NCBI GenBank assembly: GCA_938038815.1
Contig: CALHTF010000059.1
Span: 40,383 to 104,382, forward strand
Origin: an uncultured Acidimicrobiales bacterium
Lineage (GTDB): Bacteria; Actinomycetota; Acidimicrobiia; Acidimicrobiales; SHLQ01
DNA: 64,000 bases
Direction of reading: 5' to 3'
The translations under genes were made by a program, and so were the position numbers. Positions 15,266 to 24,704 of the stretch are shown here, one piece after another (position 1 is the first letter of the stretch; each line of letters starts with the position of its first letter). Under the pieces are notes generated by a model that was given only the letters and a program-made list of their open reading frames with translations, ran no database searches and had not been told where the DNA came from.

Positions 15266-15604
15266 GCGGTCGGCGGCGCGACGCAGAACGTCGGCCACCT
15301 CGACACCGAGGGCGTCGCACACCGACTCGAGCAGATCGGACGAAACCTCTTTGCGGCCCCGTTCGATCTCGGACAGGTACGGAAGGGAGACCGCCGCATC
15401 GGTGGCGACTTCGTGCAGGGTCCGGTCCTGCTCGGTGCGCTCCGAGCGGAGCACATCGCCGATCGCGTGGCGCACCTTTGGTCGATCCCCAGGTGCAACG
15501 TTTGGTTTGCGGCCACGAGAAATGGGCACAACGTCGGCGAGTCGCTCCTCGGGCGTCGCTGGGCGGTCGGCGGTGCTGTCGGGTTCGTTGAGATCCTCGG
15601 CCAT
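15218..15604 (-). CDS. clgR: ClgR-like Xre/Cro-type transcriptional regulator with C-terminal LAA
   Basis: 128 residues from the ATG at 15604. Residues about 40-105 are an Xre-type helix-turn-helix (GDVLRSERTEQDRTLHEVAT, then VSLPYLSEIERGRKEVSSDLL) closely matching the word pattern of ClgR, the activator of clp genes in Streptomyces and mycobacteria. The protein ends GPQLRLAA. Known ClgR proteins are themselves degraded by ClpP through C-terminal alanines, so this end looks like a degron. The 3' end overlaps clpP tail-to-tail. TATGGT lies five bases before the ATG, suggesting a leaderless transcript. Role as clp regulator is inferred from family and position. Confidence 0.85.
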   Translation of the reverse strand: MAEDLNEPDSTADRPATPEERLADVVPISRGRKPNVAPGDRPKVRHAIGDVLRSERTEQDRTLHEVATDAAVSLPYLSEIERGRKEVSSDLLESVCDALGVEVADVLRRAADRLEIGMDRGPQLRLAA

Positions 15605-15672
15605 GCCCAACCATACCGAACCGAAACAGCCCGTCTCGGGGGTAGTGGTCGATTGCTTGGTAGTTTCGGGCG

Positions 15673-17796
15673 GTGCAGTTACCTGGACCATGGCGGGCGT
15701 TTGTCGGCGACGACGATCTACGGCGTTCGTTTGCCGATGTCGACTTCGATGATTCGCATTGGGCGCAGACCCAGGTGCCCGGCCACTGGCGGTCCGACGC
15801 CTCGTTCGCTGACGCCGACGGGCCGATCTTCTACCGCACCTCGTTCAGCCTCGACTCCCCTGCCGATGCTTCCGGCCTACCAAAGCTGGCGATCGCCGAC
15901 GATCAGGTACGCACCTGGTTGCGATTCGACGGCATCTTCTACGACGCCGATGTCTTCCTCAACGGCAGCTACCTCGGCGATACCTCGGGCTACTTCTTTC
16001 CGCACACCTTTGAGATCACCGATCAACTGGTGGTGCGCGACACGCACGAACTAGCGGTCGAAGTGAATTGCTGGCCCCAGAAGGACAAACAGGCCAAACG
16101 GAATCTGACCGGCGCGTTTCAACACGCTGACTACATCGACCCCGACTGGAATCCGGGCGGCATCTGGCAACCGGTGCATGTCTCCACGACGGGGCCGGTG
16201 GCGATTCGGTTCTTCCGGGTCATCTGCACCGAGGCGTCCGAGCACTCGGCCACCCTCGCCATCCGAGCGGTGGTCGATTCCGAAACAGCCCGCGAGGTGG
16301 TGTTCGCCACCGAAGTCGCCGGCGTTCAACACGAACATCCCCAACCCTTGGCCGCTGGCGAGAACCGGGTCGAGTGGACGGTAAGCATCACCGACCCCGA
16401 GCTGTGGTGGCCGCATTCGCTCGGCGAGCAAACCCTTCACGACGTACACGTCGAACTCCGACTCGACGACGGCGAGCTGAGCGATCAACGAACCCGTCGC
16501 ACCGGCTTCCGGTCGGTTCGCACCGACAACTGGGTCACGTCGATCAACGGAACCCGACTCTTCCTCAAGGGCATCAACTTGGCGCCGACCACCCGCGGTT
16601 TGGCCGACGCAACGGTCGAACAAGTGGAGGGCGACATGACCGCCGCCAAGGACGCCGGCCTCGACATGGTTCGGGTCCATTCGCACATCGCCCGACCCGA
16701 GCTGTACGCAGCGGCCGACGAGCTCGGGCTGTTGATCTGGCAAGACTTCCCGATGCATCAGGGGTACGACCGAAGCGTTCGGGGCCAAGCGGGTCGCCAG
16801 GCGCGCGAGATGGTCGACCTTCTGGGGCATCACCCGTCGGTGTTCACCTGGTGCGGCCACAACGAACCCGATGGCCGCGATAACTCGGTGCCGGCTCCCT
16901 CGTTGGTGAAGTCGAATCGGCCCGGCTGGAACCGCACCGTCCTCGACCGGACCATCAAACGAGCGATCGCCAAGAACGATCCATCACGTCCGATCATCGC
17001 TCACTCGGGTGTGCCGCCCCATCTGCCGCTGCTCGACGGAACCGACAGCCATCTTTGGTACGGCTGGCATGGCGTGGGCGACGCCACCGACATGGCGGCC
17101 GCCGCGGCGGTGATGGCCCGACCGATGCGGTTCGTGTCGGAGTTCGGCGCCCAGAGCGTTCCGGTGAGCGCCGACTTCTGCGAACCCGAACGTTGGCCAA
17201 ACCTCAACTGGGACGCCATCGCCGCTCAGCACGGACTCGACCGCAACGTCATGTTGCACCGGATTCCGCCGTCGATGTTTGAAACCTTCGATGAGTGGGC
17301 CGAAGCCACCCGGCTTTACCAAGCGTTTGTGGTCAAGACCCAGATCGAAACGCTGCGGCGACTCAAATACCGACCGACCGGCGGCTTCAGTGTGCACCAC
17401 CTCAACGACTCGCAGCCGGCGATCAGCACGTCGCTGCTCGGCGACGACCGCCGACCCAAACCGGCGTACCAGTCGTTGGTCGATGCGTGCCGCCCGGTGA
17501 TCGTCACCGCCGACCCGTTCCCGTACGACCCGGTTCCCGGTACTACGGTGACCCTCGGCGTGCACGTGGTGAACGATCTCCAAACCGCCGCTGGTAACGC
17601 CGTCGTGCGAGCGACCCTGCACGACCCGACCGGCAGTTTCGAGTACCGGTGGGAAGGCGAAATCGAAGCCGACACCGTGGTTCGGGTAGGCGAAGTCCGC
17701 TGGCAGGTTCCCTCGGGAATCGGCGACGTAACCCTCGACCTCGAACTCACCGGCACCGACGTAACCGTCACCAACCGCTACGGCAGCTCGCTGTAA
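15673..17796 (+). CDS. Glycoside hydrolase family 2 protein, beta-mannosidase-like
   Basis: 707 residues with a GTG start at 15673 and TAGTTT six bases upstream (probably leaderless). The jelly-roll N-domain (FDDSHWAQTQVPGHW, FYRTSF) is followed by an immunoglobulin-like domain and a TIM barrel. The GH2 acid/base is in TWCGHNEPDGRD and the nucleophile in RFVSEFGAQS, both intact. Wording such as LIWQDFPMHQGYD places it nearest beta-mannosidases. There is no signal peptide, so it would act on imported oligosaccharides. It is somewhat short for the family (often 800 or more residues), with a reduced C-terminal domain. It is divergent from the ClgR-like gene by 68 bp. Confidence 0.85.
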   Translation: MQLPGPWRAFVGDDDLRRSFADVDFDDSHWAQTQVPGHWRSDASFADADGPIFYRTSFSLDSPADASGLPKLAIADDQVRTWLRFDGIFYDADVFLNGSYLGDTSGYFFPHTFEITDQLVVRDTHELAVEVNCWPQKDKQAKRNLTGAFQHADYIDPDWNPGGIWQPVHVSTTGPVAIRFFRVICTEASEHSATLAIRAVVDSETAREVVFATEVAGVQHEHPQPLAAGENRVEWTVSITDPELWWPHSLGEQTLHDVHVELRLDDGELSDQRTRRTGFRSVRTDNWVTSINGTRLFLKGINLAPTTRGLADATVEQVEGDMTAAKDAGLDMVRVHSHIARPELYAAADELGLLIWQDFPMHQGYDRSVRGQAGRQAREMVDLLGHHPSVFTWCGHNEPDGRDNSVPAPSLVKSNRPGWNRTVLDRTIKRAIAKNDPSRPIIAHSGVPPHLPLLDGTDSHLWYGWHGVGDATDMAAAAAVMARPMRFVSEFGAQSVPVSADFCEPERWPNLNWDAIAAQHGLDRNVMLHRIPPSMFETFDEWAEATRLYQAFVVKTQIETLRRLKYRPTGGFSVHHLNDSQPAISTSLLGDDRRPKPAYQSLVDACRPVIVTADPFPYDPVPGTTVTLGVHVVNDLQTAAGNAVVRATLHDPTGSFEYRWEGEIEADTVVRVGEVRWQVPSGIGDVTLDLELTGTDVTVTNRYGSSL

Positions 17797-17962
17797 CGCA
17801 CCTCAGGCACCGTGGACGGAACACCGGCATGCAACTCGCCTGGGCCCGCACGGTTTAGCCTCTGAAGTGACCCGCTATTAGCTTGAAACCTGCGGTCGAT
17901 AACCGACCGAGTAAGACGGGTGCAATGTTTTGTAGCCGTCGTCATTCCGGAGGATGCCATAC

Positions 17963-18793
17963 ATGGCTCAAACCCTGTCGAAACCAGGCGGAACGCAACG
18001 TCCTGCGCCGCTACGCAAGCCGGTCAAGCCGCTGCCTTTCCCACTGAGCCTCGGCCAAACGGCCATTGGCAAAAAGTGGCTCATGGCGCTCACCGGCATT
18101 GGGCTTATCGGCTTCGTCGTTGCCCACATGGTCGGCAACCTGCACGTGTACGAAGGCCCGGCGGTCATGGCCGAGTACGCCGAATCGCTCCGCACCATGT
18201 TCCAGGGACTCCTCCCCCGCGGCACGGTCGTGTGGGTGCTGCGCCTCGGCCTCATCGCCATGTTCGCCATTCACATTTGGGCTGCGGTAACGCTCAACTC
18301 GATGAACATCAAGGCATCGCCCGGGTCCTACGCCGGCGGCCGCGACTACATCGCCGCCAACTTCGCCAGCCGCACCATGCGCTGGACCGGCCCGATCATC
18401 TTGCTGTACGTCCTGTTTCACCTCGCCGACCTGACCTGGGGTTGGTGGCTCGGCGACAAGTTCGTTCACGGCGATCCGTACCACAACCTCGCCGCATCGT
18501 TCGCCCGACCTGCGGTGCTGATCATCTACATCATCGCCAACATTGCGCTGGCGCTTCACATCTTCCACGGCGCCTGGAGCATGTTCCAGAGCCTGGGTAT
18601 CAACAACCCGAAATACAACGCAGCTCGCCGTGGTTTTGCCGCTGGCCTCGCGGGACTCATCTTGGTCGGCAATCTGTCGTTCCCGATCTTGTCGGCCGCC
18701 GGACTGACCGACGAGGACAACCGCAAGTGCGATCCGTACGCCGAAGAAGTTCTCGAGTGTCTCGAAGAACAGCTCGCTGAGTCGGGCCACTAA
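17963..18793 (+). CDS. sdhC: Succinate dehydrogenase cytochrome b558-type membrane subunit
   Basis: 276 residues from the ATG at 17963, chosen because GGAGG ends nine bases upstream. An ATG at 17954 sits too close to it. About five membrane helices are visible ([92 protein letters not shown]) with histidines positioned to hold two hemes b. This is the single-polypeptide b558 form seen in Actinobacteria and Bacteroidota, which anchors SdhAB and passes electrons to quinone. First gene of sdhCAB, 65 bp upstream of sdhA. Confidence 0.92.
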   Translation: MAQTLSKPGGTQRPAPLRKPVKPLPFPLSLGQTAIGKKWLMALTGIGLIGFVVAHMVGNLHVYEGPAVMAEYAESLRTMFQGLLPRGTVVWVLRLGLIAMFAIHIWAAVTLNSMNIKASPGSYAGGRDYIAANFASRTMRWTGPIILLYVLFHLADLTWGWWLGDKFVHGDPYHNLAASFARPAVLIIYIIANIALALHIFHGAWSMFQSLGINNPKYNAARRGFAAGLAGLILVGNLSFPILSAAGLTDEDNRKCDPYAEEVLECLEEQLAESGH

Positions 18794-18858
18794 GCCTCCG
18801 ATCGGTCACGATCGAATCATTCTCTTCTCGCAACGAACTACCGAAAGTTCAAAAAACT

Positions 18859-20790
18859 ATGAGCGGTTATAGCGACGTCCTCGACAGCAAGGTCCCCGAC
18901 GGACCGATTGCCGACAAGTGGACCAACCACAAGTTCGACATGAAGCTGGTCAACCCGGCCAACAAACGCAAGTTTGAGGTCATCGTGGTCGGTACCGGTC
19001 TGGCCGGTGCCTCGGCGGCGGCGACCATGGGCGAACTCGGCTACAAGGTGAAGGCGTTCACCTTCCACGATTCACCCCGCCGGGCGCACAGCATTGCCGC
19101 CCAGGGTGGCATCAACGCGGCGAAGAACTACCAGAACGATGGCGACAGCGTGCACCGGTTGTTCTACGACACGGTCAAGGGCGGCGACTACCGCTCACGC
19201 GAGGCCAACGTGCATCGCCTCGCCGAAGTGTCGGTCAACATCATCGACCAAGCCGCCGCCCAAGGTGTGCCCTTCGCCCGCGAGTACGGCGGCTTGCTCG
19301 CCAACCGCTCGTTCGGTGGCGCACAGGTAAGTCGTACCTTCTACGCCCGTGGCCAGACCGGCCAGCAGCTGCTGCTCGGTGCGTACTCGGCGCTTATGCG
19401 TCAGGTGAACGAAGGCGGCGTCGAACTCTTCAACCGCCAAGAGATGCTCGAACTGGTCACCAAGGACGGCGAAGCGTGCGGCATTGTTTGCCGCGACCTC
19501 ATCACCGGCGAGATCAGCACCCACTCGGCCCACGCGGTGGTGTTGGCGACCGGTGGTTACGGCAACGTCTACTACCTGTCGACCAACGCCATGATGTGCA
19601 ACACCACGGCCACCTGGCGTGCGCACCGCAAGGGCGCCTTCTTCGCCAACCCGTGTTACACCCAGATCCACCCGACCTGTATCCCCTCGAGCGACCCGTT
19701 CCAGTCGAAGCTGACCCTCATGTCGGAGTCGCTACGTAACGACGGCCGCATCTGGGTCCCCAACAACTTCGACGAGACCCGCGCCGCTGCCGACATTCCC
19801 GAGGACGAGCGCGACTACTACCTCGAACGCAAGTACCCGGCCTTCGGTAACCTCGTGCCTCGCGACGTTGCGTCTCGTAACGCCAAGACCGTGGTCGATG
19901 CCGGCAAGGGTGTGGGTTCGCTCAAAAACGGTGTGTACCTCGACTTTGCGGCGGCCATCGCTCGCGACGGCGAAGACACGATTCGGGCCAAGTACGGCAA
20001 CTTGTTCGACATGTACCAGCGGATCACGGGCGAGAACCCGTACAAGCAGCCGATGCGTATCTACCCCGCCACCCACTACACGATGGGCGGCCTGTGGGTC
20101 GACTACCACCTCAGCACCACCATCCCCGGTTGTTATGCGATCGGCGAAGCCAACTTCTCCGATCACGGCGCCAACCGCCTCGGTGCGTCGGCACTGATGC
20201 AGGGCTTGGCCGACGGCTACTTCGTTCTGCCGTACACCATTGGTAACTACCTGGCCGAAAAGCTCGGATCCGCGCCGGTGCCCACCAGCGACCCGGTGTT
20301 CGCGGAGGCGCAAGCCGACGTAACCGACCGCACCAACCGCTGGCTGTCGATCAACGGCACCAAGTCGGTCGACCACTATCACCGCGAACTCGGCAAGCTG
20401 GTGTGGGATTACATCGGCATGGAGCGCGACAAGAACGGTCTCGAAAAGGCCATCAGCGAAATCAGCTCGCTCGAAGAAGAGTTCCATAAGAACGTTCGGG
20501 TTCTCGGCAGTGCCGACACCCTCAACCAGTCGCTCGAAAAGGCCGGCCGCGTGGCCGACTTCTTCGGCCTCGCCAAGGTCAAGGCTCGCGACGCACTCGT
20601 GCGTGAAGAGTCAGCGGGCGGTCACTTCCGCTCCGAGCACCAGACCGAAGAGGGCGAAGCCAAGCGCGACGACGAGAACTTCAAACACGTCACGGCGTGG
20701 GAGTGGACGGGCGAAGACTCGGCCCAGAACGAGCATCGTGAAGAGCTCACCTTTGACACCGTTCCGCTCACCCAGCGCAGCTACAAGTAG
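18859..20790 (+). CDS. sdhA: Succinate dehydrogenase flavoprotein subunit
   Basis: 643 residues. FAD-binding Rossmann motif [19 protein letters not shown] near residue 40. The covalent-flavin region is [20 protein letters not shown], where the His preceding SIAAQGG is the attachment site. Substrate-binding and catalytic region [23 protein letters not shown] and [14 protein letters not shown] are intact. It oxidises succinate to fumarate in the TCA cycle and passes electrons to the SdhB clusters. The relatively long insert and the b558-type partner SdhC fit the B. subtilis/epsilonproteobacterial-like SdhA clade. Ribosome site is weak (AAAGTT region). It is followed by sdhB after eight bases. 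Confidence 0.95.
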   Translation: MSGYSDVLDSKVPDGPIADKWTNHKFDMKLVNPANKRKFEVIVVGTGLAGASAAATMGELGYKVKAFTFHDSPRRAHSIAAQGGINAAKNYQNDGDSVHRLFYDTVKGGDYRSREANVHRLAEVSVNIIDQAAAQGVPFAREYGGLLANRSFGGAQVSRTFYARGQTGQQLLLGAYSALMRQVNEGGVELFNRQEMLELVTKDGEACGIVCRDLITGEISTHSAHAVVLATGGYGNVYYLSTNAMMCNTTATWRAHRKGAFFANPCYTQIHPTCIPSSDPFQSKLTLMSESLRNDGRIWVPNNFDETRAAADIPEDERDYYLERKYPAFGNLVPRDVASRNAKTVVDAGKGVGSLKNGVYLDFAAAIARDGEDTIRAKYGNLFDMYQRITGENPYKQPMRIYPATHYTMGGLWVDYHLSTTIPGCYAIGEANFSDHGANRLGASALMQGLADGYFVLPYTIGNYLAEKLGSAPVPTSDPVFAEAQADVTDRTNRWLSINGTKSVDHYHRELGKLVWDYIGMERDKNGLEKAISEISSLEEEFHKNVRVLGSADTLNQSLEKAGRVADFFGLAKVKARDALVREESAGGHFRSEHQTEEGEAKRDDENFKHVTAWEWTGEDSAQNEHREELTFDTVPLTQRSYK

Positions 20791-20798
20791 GAATCATC

Positions 20799-21584
20799 AT
20801 GGAAAAGACCCACTCCGAAAAGACGATGACTCTGACGCTGAAGGTTTGGCGTCAAGAACCAGGCCAGACCGGTGGTTTCCAAACCTACGAAGCTCCGGGC
20901 ATCAGCGAGGACATGTCGTTCCTCGAAATGCTCGATGTCGTCAACGAACGACTCATCGAAGATGGCACCCCGCCAATCGTGTTCGAGAGCGACTGTCGCG
21001 AAGGAATTTGCGGTACCTGCAACCTGATGATCGATGGCCGAGCACACGGCCCCGAGAAGGCCACCGCCACCTGTCAGCTGCACATGCGTAGCTACAACGA
21101 CGGCGACCACATCACCATCGAGCCGTGGCGTGCCGCATCGTTCCCGATCATTCGCGACCTTGCGGTCGACCGGTCGCCGCTCGACGCTATTCAGGAAGCG
21201 GGCGGTTACATCACCGCCCCTACCGGTAGTGCGTCCGACGCCAACCTCACCCCGGTCCCTAAGCCGGCCGCCGACGCCGCTATGGATGCCGCAGCCTGCA
21301 TTGGTTGTGGCGCGTGTGTTGCCGCGTGCCCGAACTCGGCCGCCCAGCTGTTTACCGCCGCCAAGGTTATGCACATGAACCTGCTGCCCCAGGGCCAGGC
21401 CGAGCGCTGGCAGCGTACCGAGAACATGGTCGAGACCATGGAGGAATACTTCGGTTCGTGCACCAACCACGGCGAGTGCCACGAGGCGTGCCCCAAAGAG
21501 ATCAGCCTCGACTTCATTGCGATGATGAACAAGGACTACGTGAAGTCCAAGATCAAGAACCGCAAGCTCTCCGGCCAGGGTTAA
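20799..21584 (+). CDS. sdhB: Succinate dehydrogenase iron-sulfur subunit
   Basis: 261 residues. The [2Fe-2S] ligands are in [15 protein letters not shown] near residue 67. The second domain has [16 protein letters not shown] ([4Fe-4S] plus the first Cys of the 3Fe-4S set) near 167 and [14 protein letters not shown] near 222 for the remaining cluster ligands. The start ATG (MEKTHSEK) has AGGA upstream. It relays electrons from SdhA to the hemes and quinone in SdhC. Last gene of the sdhCAB operon. The following 125 bp hold a short T-rich run and the promoter of the next transcription unit. Confidence 0.95.
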   Translation: MEKTHSEKTMTLTLKVWRQEPGQTGGFQTYEAPGISEDMSFLEMLDVVNERLIEDGTPPIVFESDCREGICGTCNLMIDGRAHGPEKATATCQLHMRSYNDGDHITIEPWRAASFPIIRDLAVDRSPLDAIQEAGGYITAPTGSASDANLTPVPKPAADAAMDAAACIGCGACVAACPNSAAQLFTAAKVMHMNLLPQGQAERWQRTENMVETMEEYFGSCTNHGECHEACPKEISLDFIAMMNKDYVKSKIKNRKLSGQG

Positions 21585-21661
21585 CCCCTCCGCCCAAACG
21601 CTGGCGCACCTGGGCCGCCAAAGCGACCCGCGGTTCGCAACGCTGAATTTTTCTCGTACCA

Positions 21662-21683
21662 ACCACCGATGCGGTGGTAATGT
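21662..21683 (+). promoter_or_regulatory. Promoter of the aminotransferase gene with overlapping hairpin/operator
   Basis: ACCACC (21662-21667) and GGTGGT (21673-21678) form a perfect inverted repeat whose right arm overlaps the putative -10 box TAATGT (21678-21683). The 11-mer GGTGGTAATGT recurs exactly at 48060-48070 upstream of the adenylation-enzyme gene. The leader would be about 20 nt with GGCGG at 21701-21705 in the ribosome-site position. Confidence 0.5.
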
Positions 21684-21709
21684 ACGCACCAGAAAAGAAC
21701 GGCGGGAAA

Positions 21710-22948
21710 ATGACAAATACTCAGGCGGGTAACGGTAGTGCTGACGTTTTGGGCGGGCTGGTCAAGCCCCCCGGAAGCGAGCCACCAGCGGGTTGGACAC
21801 CAGAGGTCCCTCGTATTCTTTTAAGTCCACCCGAGGCGGGCGTCGACGATGTCCACGCAGTGGTGCGAGCCCTCGCATCGGGATGGATCGCTCCAGCGGG
21901 CGGCGAACTGGGCGCCTTTGAGGACGAACTCGCGGCAACCACGGGAGCCGAGGCGGTTCTGGCCACCAGCTCCGGCACCGCCTCTTTGCATCTCGCACTG
22001 TTGGTGTCGGGCGTGCAACCGGGCGACGACGTGGTCGTGCAGACCGCAACGTTCGCCGCATCAGCGTTCGCGGTCCGCCACGCGGGAGCTAACCCGGTGT
22101 TCTGCGATGTCGACGAAGCCACCGGAATGCTCGACCCTGCGCTCCTTCATGATTTTCTCCAGGAGCGGGCCGCGTCGGGGCGGCTTCCAGCTGCCGTCAT
22201 GCCAGTCGATCTGTACGGGGTATGTGCGAACTACGCCGCGATCGCCGCGGTCTGTGAGCCCTACGGCATCCCCATCGTGCAGGACGCCGCAGAATCATTG
22301 GGCGCCCGTTCGAATGGCCGAGCGGCTGGTACCCACGGCGACCTGGCTGCCATCAGCTTCAACGGCAACAAGATCATCACCACGAGCGGCGGCGGCGCGC
22401 TACTAGGGCCGACCGAACGAGTCCGACACGCGGCGAAACTGGCGTCCCAAGCGCGTGAGCCAGTCGCTCACTATGAACATGCCGAGATCGGGTTCAACTA
22501 TCGCATGTCGAATATCTTGGCCGCCCTTGGTCGAAGCCAACTCGCAACCCTGGCCGACCGGGTCTCCAAGCGGCGGCGGGTACGCGACTTTTACCGCGCC
22601 GCATTGCCCGAACTCGGATGGATGCCCGATGGTGTCACCGAAGCACCAAACAACTGGCTCCAAGTTGCGCTCCTTCCCGAAGGAGTTCGGCCCCAGGCAG
22701 TGGCCGACCGACTCGATCACGCCGGAATCGAAGCCCGGCGAGGATGGAAACCAATGCATCTTCAGCCGGTCTTCGGACAGGCCGAGGCCATTGGCGGAAC
22801 GGTCGCCGAAGGGTACTTTGCGCGGTCGTTGTGCCTCCCCAGCGGCCAGATGCTCAACTCCAGCGAGCTCGAACGGATCACCGTCGAACTCACCCACGCA
22901 ATCGACGCTGAACGCCCGGTCGGCTCGGTCTACTCGATCAACAAATGA
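21710..22948 (+). CDS. DegT/DnrJ/EryC1-family PLP aminotransferase of the polysaccharide locus
   Basis: 412 residues. Sugar aminotransferase fold: substrate/PLP words GGELGAFEDELAATTGAEAVLATSSGTASLHLAL, VDLYG and QDAAESLGA. The catalytic lysine is in ISFNGNKIITTSGGG. Family members transfer an amino group from glutamate to a 4-keto (or 3-keto) nucleotide sugar. With the PglF-like dehydratase (24705-26621) it could form UDP-4-amino-4,6-dideoxy-GlcNAc, like PglE. Start at ATG 21710 rather than the in-frame ATG 21680 or GTG 21674, because those overlap the likely -10 box. GGCGG, not GGAGG, lies four bases upstream. It overlaps the next gene by four bases (ATGA). Confidence 0.88.
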   Translation: MTNTQAGNGSADVLGGLVKPPGSEPPAGWTPEVPRILLSPPEAGVDDVHAVVRALASGWIAPAGGELGAFEDELAATTGAEAVLATSSGTASLHLALLVSGVQPGDDVVVQTATFAASAFAVRHAGANPVFCDVDEATGMLDPALLHDFLQERAASGRLPAAVMPVDLYGVCANYAAIAAVCEPYGIPIVQDAAESLGARSNGRAAGTHGDLAAISFNGNKIITTSGGGALLGPTERVRHAAKLASQAREPVAHYEHAEIGFNYRMSNILAALGRSQLATLADRVSKRRRVRDFYRAALPELGWMPDGVTEAPNNWLQVALLPEGVRPQAVADRLDHAGIEARRGWKPMHLQPVFGQAEAIGGTVAEGYFARSLCLPSGQMLNSSELERITVELTHAIDAERPVGSVYSINK

Positions 22949-23952
22949 CTGCCACACCGATCACCAGTGAGCTGGTCGTTCGTGAAGCGACGGCGGGCGA
23001 TGTGAGCGAAGTAATCGAGGTGTGCACGTCGGCTCTCGGTTGGTCCGACTCGGATCCCAACGAGGCATTCTTCCGCTGGAAACACTTCGAAAACCCGTTC
23101 GGCGAGTCGCCCATTTGGCTCGCAACCGACGCCGGCCGCATTGTCGGAGTTCGAGCTCTCATGCGTTGGGAGCTGTCGCTCGCCGGCGGCTCCGTGCTGT
23201 CGATGGTCCGGGCAGTCGACACCGCAACCGCTCCCACCCACCAGGGGCAAGGTATCTTCACTCGCCTCACCAAAGCGGCGATCGAAGCCTCGAAGTCCAA
23301 CGGCGTCGCCGCGGTCTTCAACACCCCCAACGACCAAAGCCGGCCCGGGTACCTCAAGATGGGTTGGCAGATTGTCGGGCGCGTCCCCATCGTCGTGCGA
23401 CCGCGATCACCCCTGGCCCTCACGACGATGGCGAAGAGCCGCACCGCAGCGGAGAAATGGGGAGAACCGACCACGGTTGGCGAGCATCCCAGAGTCCTGT
23501 TCGAACCATCTCGAGTCGACGATCTCGAAGCACTCACGCGGTCATGTGCTGACTGCGAGCTCGTCCACACGAACCCGCGCCTGTCCTACCTCCAATGGCG
23601 CACCAGCTTTGCTCCACTCGAGTGTCGAATCATGATGCTGGGCGACACCATCGCCGACGGACTGATCATTTTCCGAATTCGAAAACGAGGCCCGCTTCGC
23701 CAGCTCTCGATTCTCGAGACCTTGGTGCCTGCCCATCAGACCGAACGTCGAGTTCGCTCGGCGATCGGTCAACTCCTTGCGGCGACCGAAACCGATGTGG
23801 CGCTCGCCACCGCGGCGACCACCGCCACAACCCACGGTCTGGTGCCCCTTCCGCGATCCGGGCCAGTACTTACCTGGCGTCCCTTGGCCAACCCGCTGCT
23901 CCCCGCACCGCCCACGTTGGGTCTGTCGCTCGGGTCGCTCGAACTTTTCTAA
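22945..23952 (+). CDS. GNAT-family N-acetyltransferase-like protein
   Basis: 335 residues. The N-terminal half is a GNAT fold: FFRWKHFENPFGESPIWLA near the start, then MVRAVDTATAPTHQGQGIFTRLTKAAIEAS, which contains the acetyl-CoA-binding Q/R-x-x-G-x-G/A loop (HQGQGIF), and NTPNDQSRPGYLKMGW. The C-terminal half is a second, less clear domain. The WK-x-x-NP family is common in polysaccharide loci. Translationally coupled to the aminotransferase (ATGA overlap), so it plausibly acylates the amino sugar that the aminotransferase makes, though this is inference. It converges on the PIG-L gene with three bases between stops. Confidence 0.75.
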   Translation: MTATPITSELVVREATAGDVSEVIEVCTSALGWSDSDPNEAFFRWKHFENPFGESPIWLATDAGRIVGVRALMRWELSLAGGSVLSMVRAVDTATAPTHQGQGIFTRLTKAAIEASKSNGVAAVFNTPNDQSRPGYLKMGWQIVGRVPIVVRPRSPLALTTMAKSRTAAEKWGEPTTVGEHPRVLFEPSRVDDLEALTRSCADCELVHTNPRLSYLQWRTSFAPLECRIMMLGDTIADGLIIFRIRKRGPLRQLSILETLVPAHQTERRVRSAIGQLLAATETDVALATAATTATTHGLVPLPRSGPVLTWRPLANPLLPAPPTLGLSLGSLELF

Positions 23953-23955
23953 CGC

Positions 23956-24672
23956 TCAGCGCACCGCGCGCACAAGGACAAACGCCTCGGCCGCATCGAC
24001 GTGCACCTGCGAGCCCCGCCAACGAGCCAGTGACTCAAGAGCGACGAGCGACCGAGCCGCCGGTGGCTCTTGCACCTGACTCTCGAAACACGAAAACGCT
24101 TCGAGCTTGGTCGAGAGGTGGTCGCTGATATCCATCCACACATTTGGCGAGAACCCCGGCTCGATGGTGTGAGCGTTCCAATGGGTTTCCGATGGCGTCT
24201 CGTAGGCATACACCGCCTCGATACGTCGACCCATCGCTGTTGTTGGTCGCCAAGCAACCGAAGCCGCTGCGAAGACTCGTCGATGATCCTCGTGAAGGTC
24301 GAAAGGAAACGGGACGAACACCGTCTGCGGTTCGACCTCGGCGAAGACCTCATGGACGACCCGATTCAACTCATGCATCGGGACCTCCGGAAGCTGGGCG
24401 GCCGGAAGTTCGCGGTAGATCGTTTCGCGCACACCAAGGCAGGCGTGGGCCCGCTTGGCTTCGTCGCGCACCCGATCAAACACCGACTGATCGTAAATCG
24501 GGTGTGGGTGGACCGCACCGTGGCCGGTCAGCACAGCCACCACGACATCTGATCCTTCCGAAGCGAGTCGGGCAATGGTGCCTCCGCAACCGAGTGTTTC
24601 GTCATCGGCATGAGGCGCAAGAACAAGCACCGTCTGGCCAGCGTTTGCCTCGCGTTCGTCAATCCTGTGCAT
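23956..24672 (-). CDS. PIG-L/LmbE-family deacetylase
   Basis: 238 residues. The zinc site is visible: APHADDETLGCGGTI (His21, Asp24) at the N-terminus, and DLHEDHRRVFAA near residue 123 supplying the third histidine. The family removes acetyl groups from GlcNAc-containing conjugates (MshB, PIG-L, BshB). Start at ATG 24672. It is 32 bp after the PglF-like dehydratase gene on the same strand, so it is probably co-transcribed and acts on a GlcNAc-derived sugar of the surface polysaccharide. Mycothiol synthesis (MshB) is an alternative, but no mycothiol gene lies nearby. Confidence 0.82.
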   Translation of the reverse strand: MHRIDEREANAGQTVLVLAPHADDETLGCGGTIARLASEGSDVVVAVLTGHGAVHPHPIYDQSVFDRVRDEAKRAHACLGVRETIYRELPAAQLPEVPMHELNRVVHEVFAEVEPQTVFVPFPFDLHEDHRRVFAAASVAWRPTTAMGRRIEAVYAYETPSETHWNAHTIEPGFSPNVWMDISDHLSTKLEAFSCFESQVQEPPAARSLVALESLARWRGSQVHVDAAEAFVLVRAVR

Positions 24673-24704
24673 CTGACCGTCTTATCAAGTTCCCACGCCG
24701 ATGC

